Shown piece after piece: positions 6,575-6,585 of a stretch of DNA of 6,585 nucleotides. Position 1 is the stretch's first letter; the number at the start of each line of letters is the position of its first letter. Below the pieces are notes generated by a model. It worked only from the letters and a program-made list of their open reading frames with translations. It had not been told where the DNA came from and did not search any database. Source of the stretch: Candidatus Levyibacteriota bacterium (lineage in GTDB: Bacteria > Patescibacteria > Microgenomatia > Levybacterales > UBA12049); assembly GCA_016182425.1 (NCBI GenBank), contig JACPGP010000034.1, positions 1 to 6,585 of the forward strand, given 5' to 3'. The position numbers were made by a program, and so were the translations under genes.

Positions 6575-6583
6575 ATTGTATCA
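6575..6583 (-). promoter_or_regulatory. Predicted uvrB promoter, extended -10 TGATACAAT
   Basis: On the reverse strand, TACAAT (6580 down to 6575, 5 of 6) is preceded by TGA. Exactly six bases separate it from the ATG, so the canonical +1 is the A of the start codon: a fully leaderless prediction. The -35 region lies beyond the window edge. No LexA-type operator can be seen in the 17 available bases, but upstream sequence is missing. Confidence 0.65.
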
Positions 6584-6585
6584 CA

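Noticed and set aside
1..6585. A novel defence, mobile or biosynthetic system
   Set aside because: Every gene is a recognisable core metabolic, ribosomal or repair gene; there are no unexplained gaps, direct repeats, integrase genes or tRNA-flanked insertions.

Overview
This is an ordinary-looking bacterial chromosome segment, gene-dense and moderately AT-rich. It holds six protein genes and almost no non-coding DNA; the longest gap is 43 bases. There are no RNA genes, mobile elements, CRISPR arrays or long repeats. The lineage cannot be proved from the window. Several traits together suggest a small-genome bacterium of the Candidate Phyla Radiation (Patescibacteria), possibly Microgenomates-like: tight packing, -10 boxes placed only 5-10 bases before start codons (leaderless mRNAs), a bL19 ribosomal protein trimmed at both ends, and a divergent CTP synthase. 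This assignment is an inference from recalled family features. All five complete genes end in TAA, and nothing suggests a changed genetic code.

Layout, left to right. (1) Positions 1-2584 form a de novo NAD synthesis locus: nadB (aspartate oxidase, minus strand, cut by the left window edge) diverges from a nadA-nadC operon (quinolinate synthase and quinolinate phosphoribosyltransferase). The two arms are separated by only 22 bases, which carry overlapping back-to-back promoters. Together the three enzymes turn aspartate plus dihydroxyacetone phosphate and PRPP into nicotinate mononucleotide. (2) Positions 2594-4280 hold a promoter and pyrG (CTP synthase). (3) Positions 4290-4571 hold rplS (ribosomal protein bL19), whose promoter -10 box overlaps the pyrG stop codon. 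(4) Positions 4580-6568 hold uvrB (nucleotide excision repair) on the minus strand, converging on rplS with an 8-base gap; its promoter is at the right edge of the window.

No previously undescribed system was found. The most interesting signals are regulatory and evolutionary. Five of six genes appear to be transcribed as leaderless or near-leaderless mRNAs, four of them from TGn-extended -10 boxes, and only the operon-internal nadC has a Shine-Dalgarno-like sequence. The NAD locus is packed so that its divergent -10 boxes overlap. Several core enzymes carry non-canonical residues inside otherwise conserved motifs.
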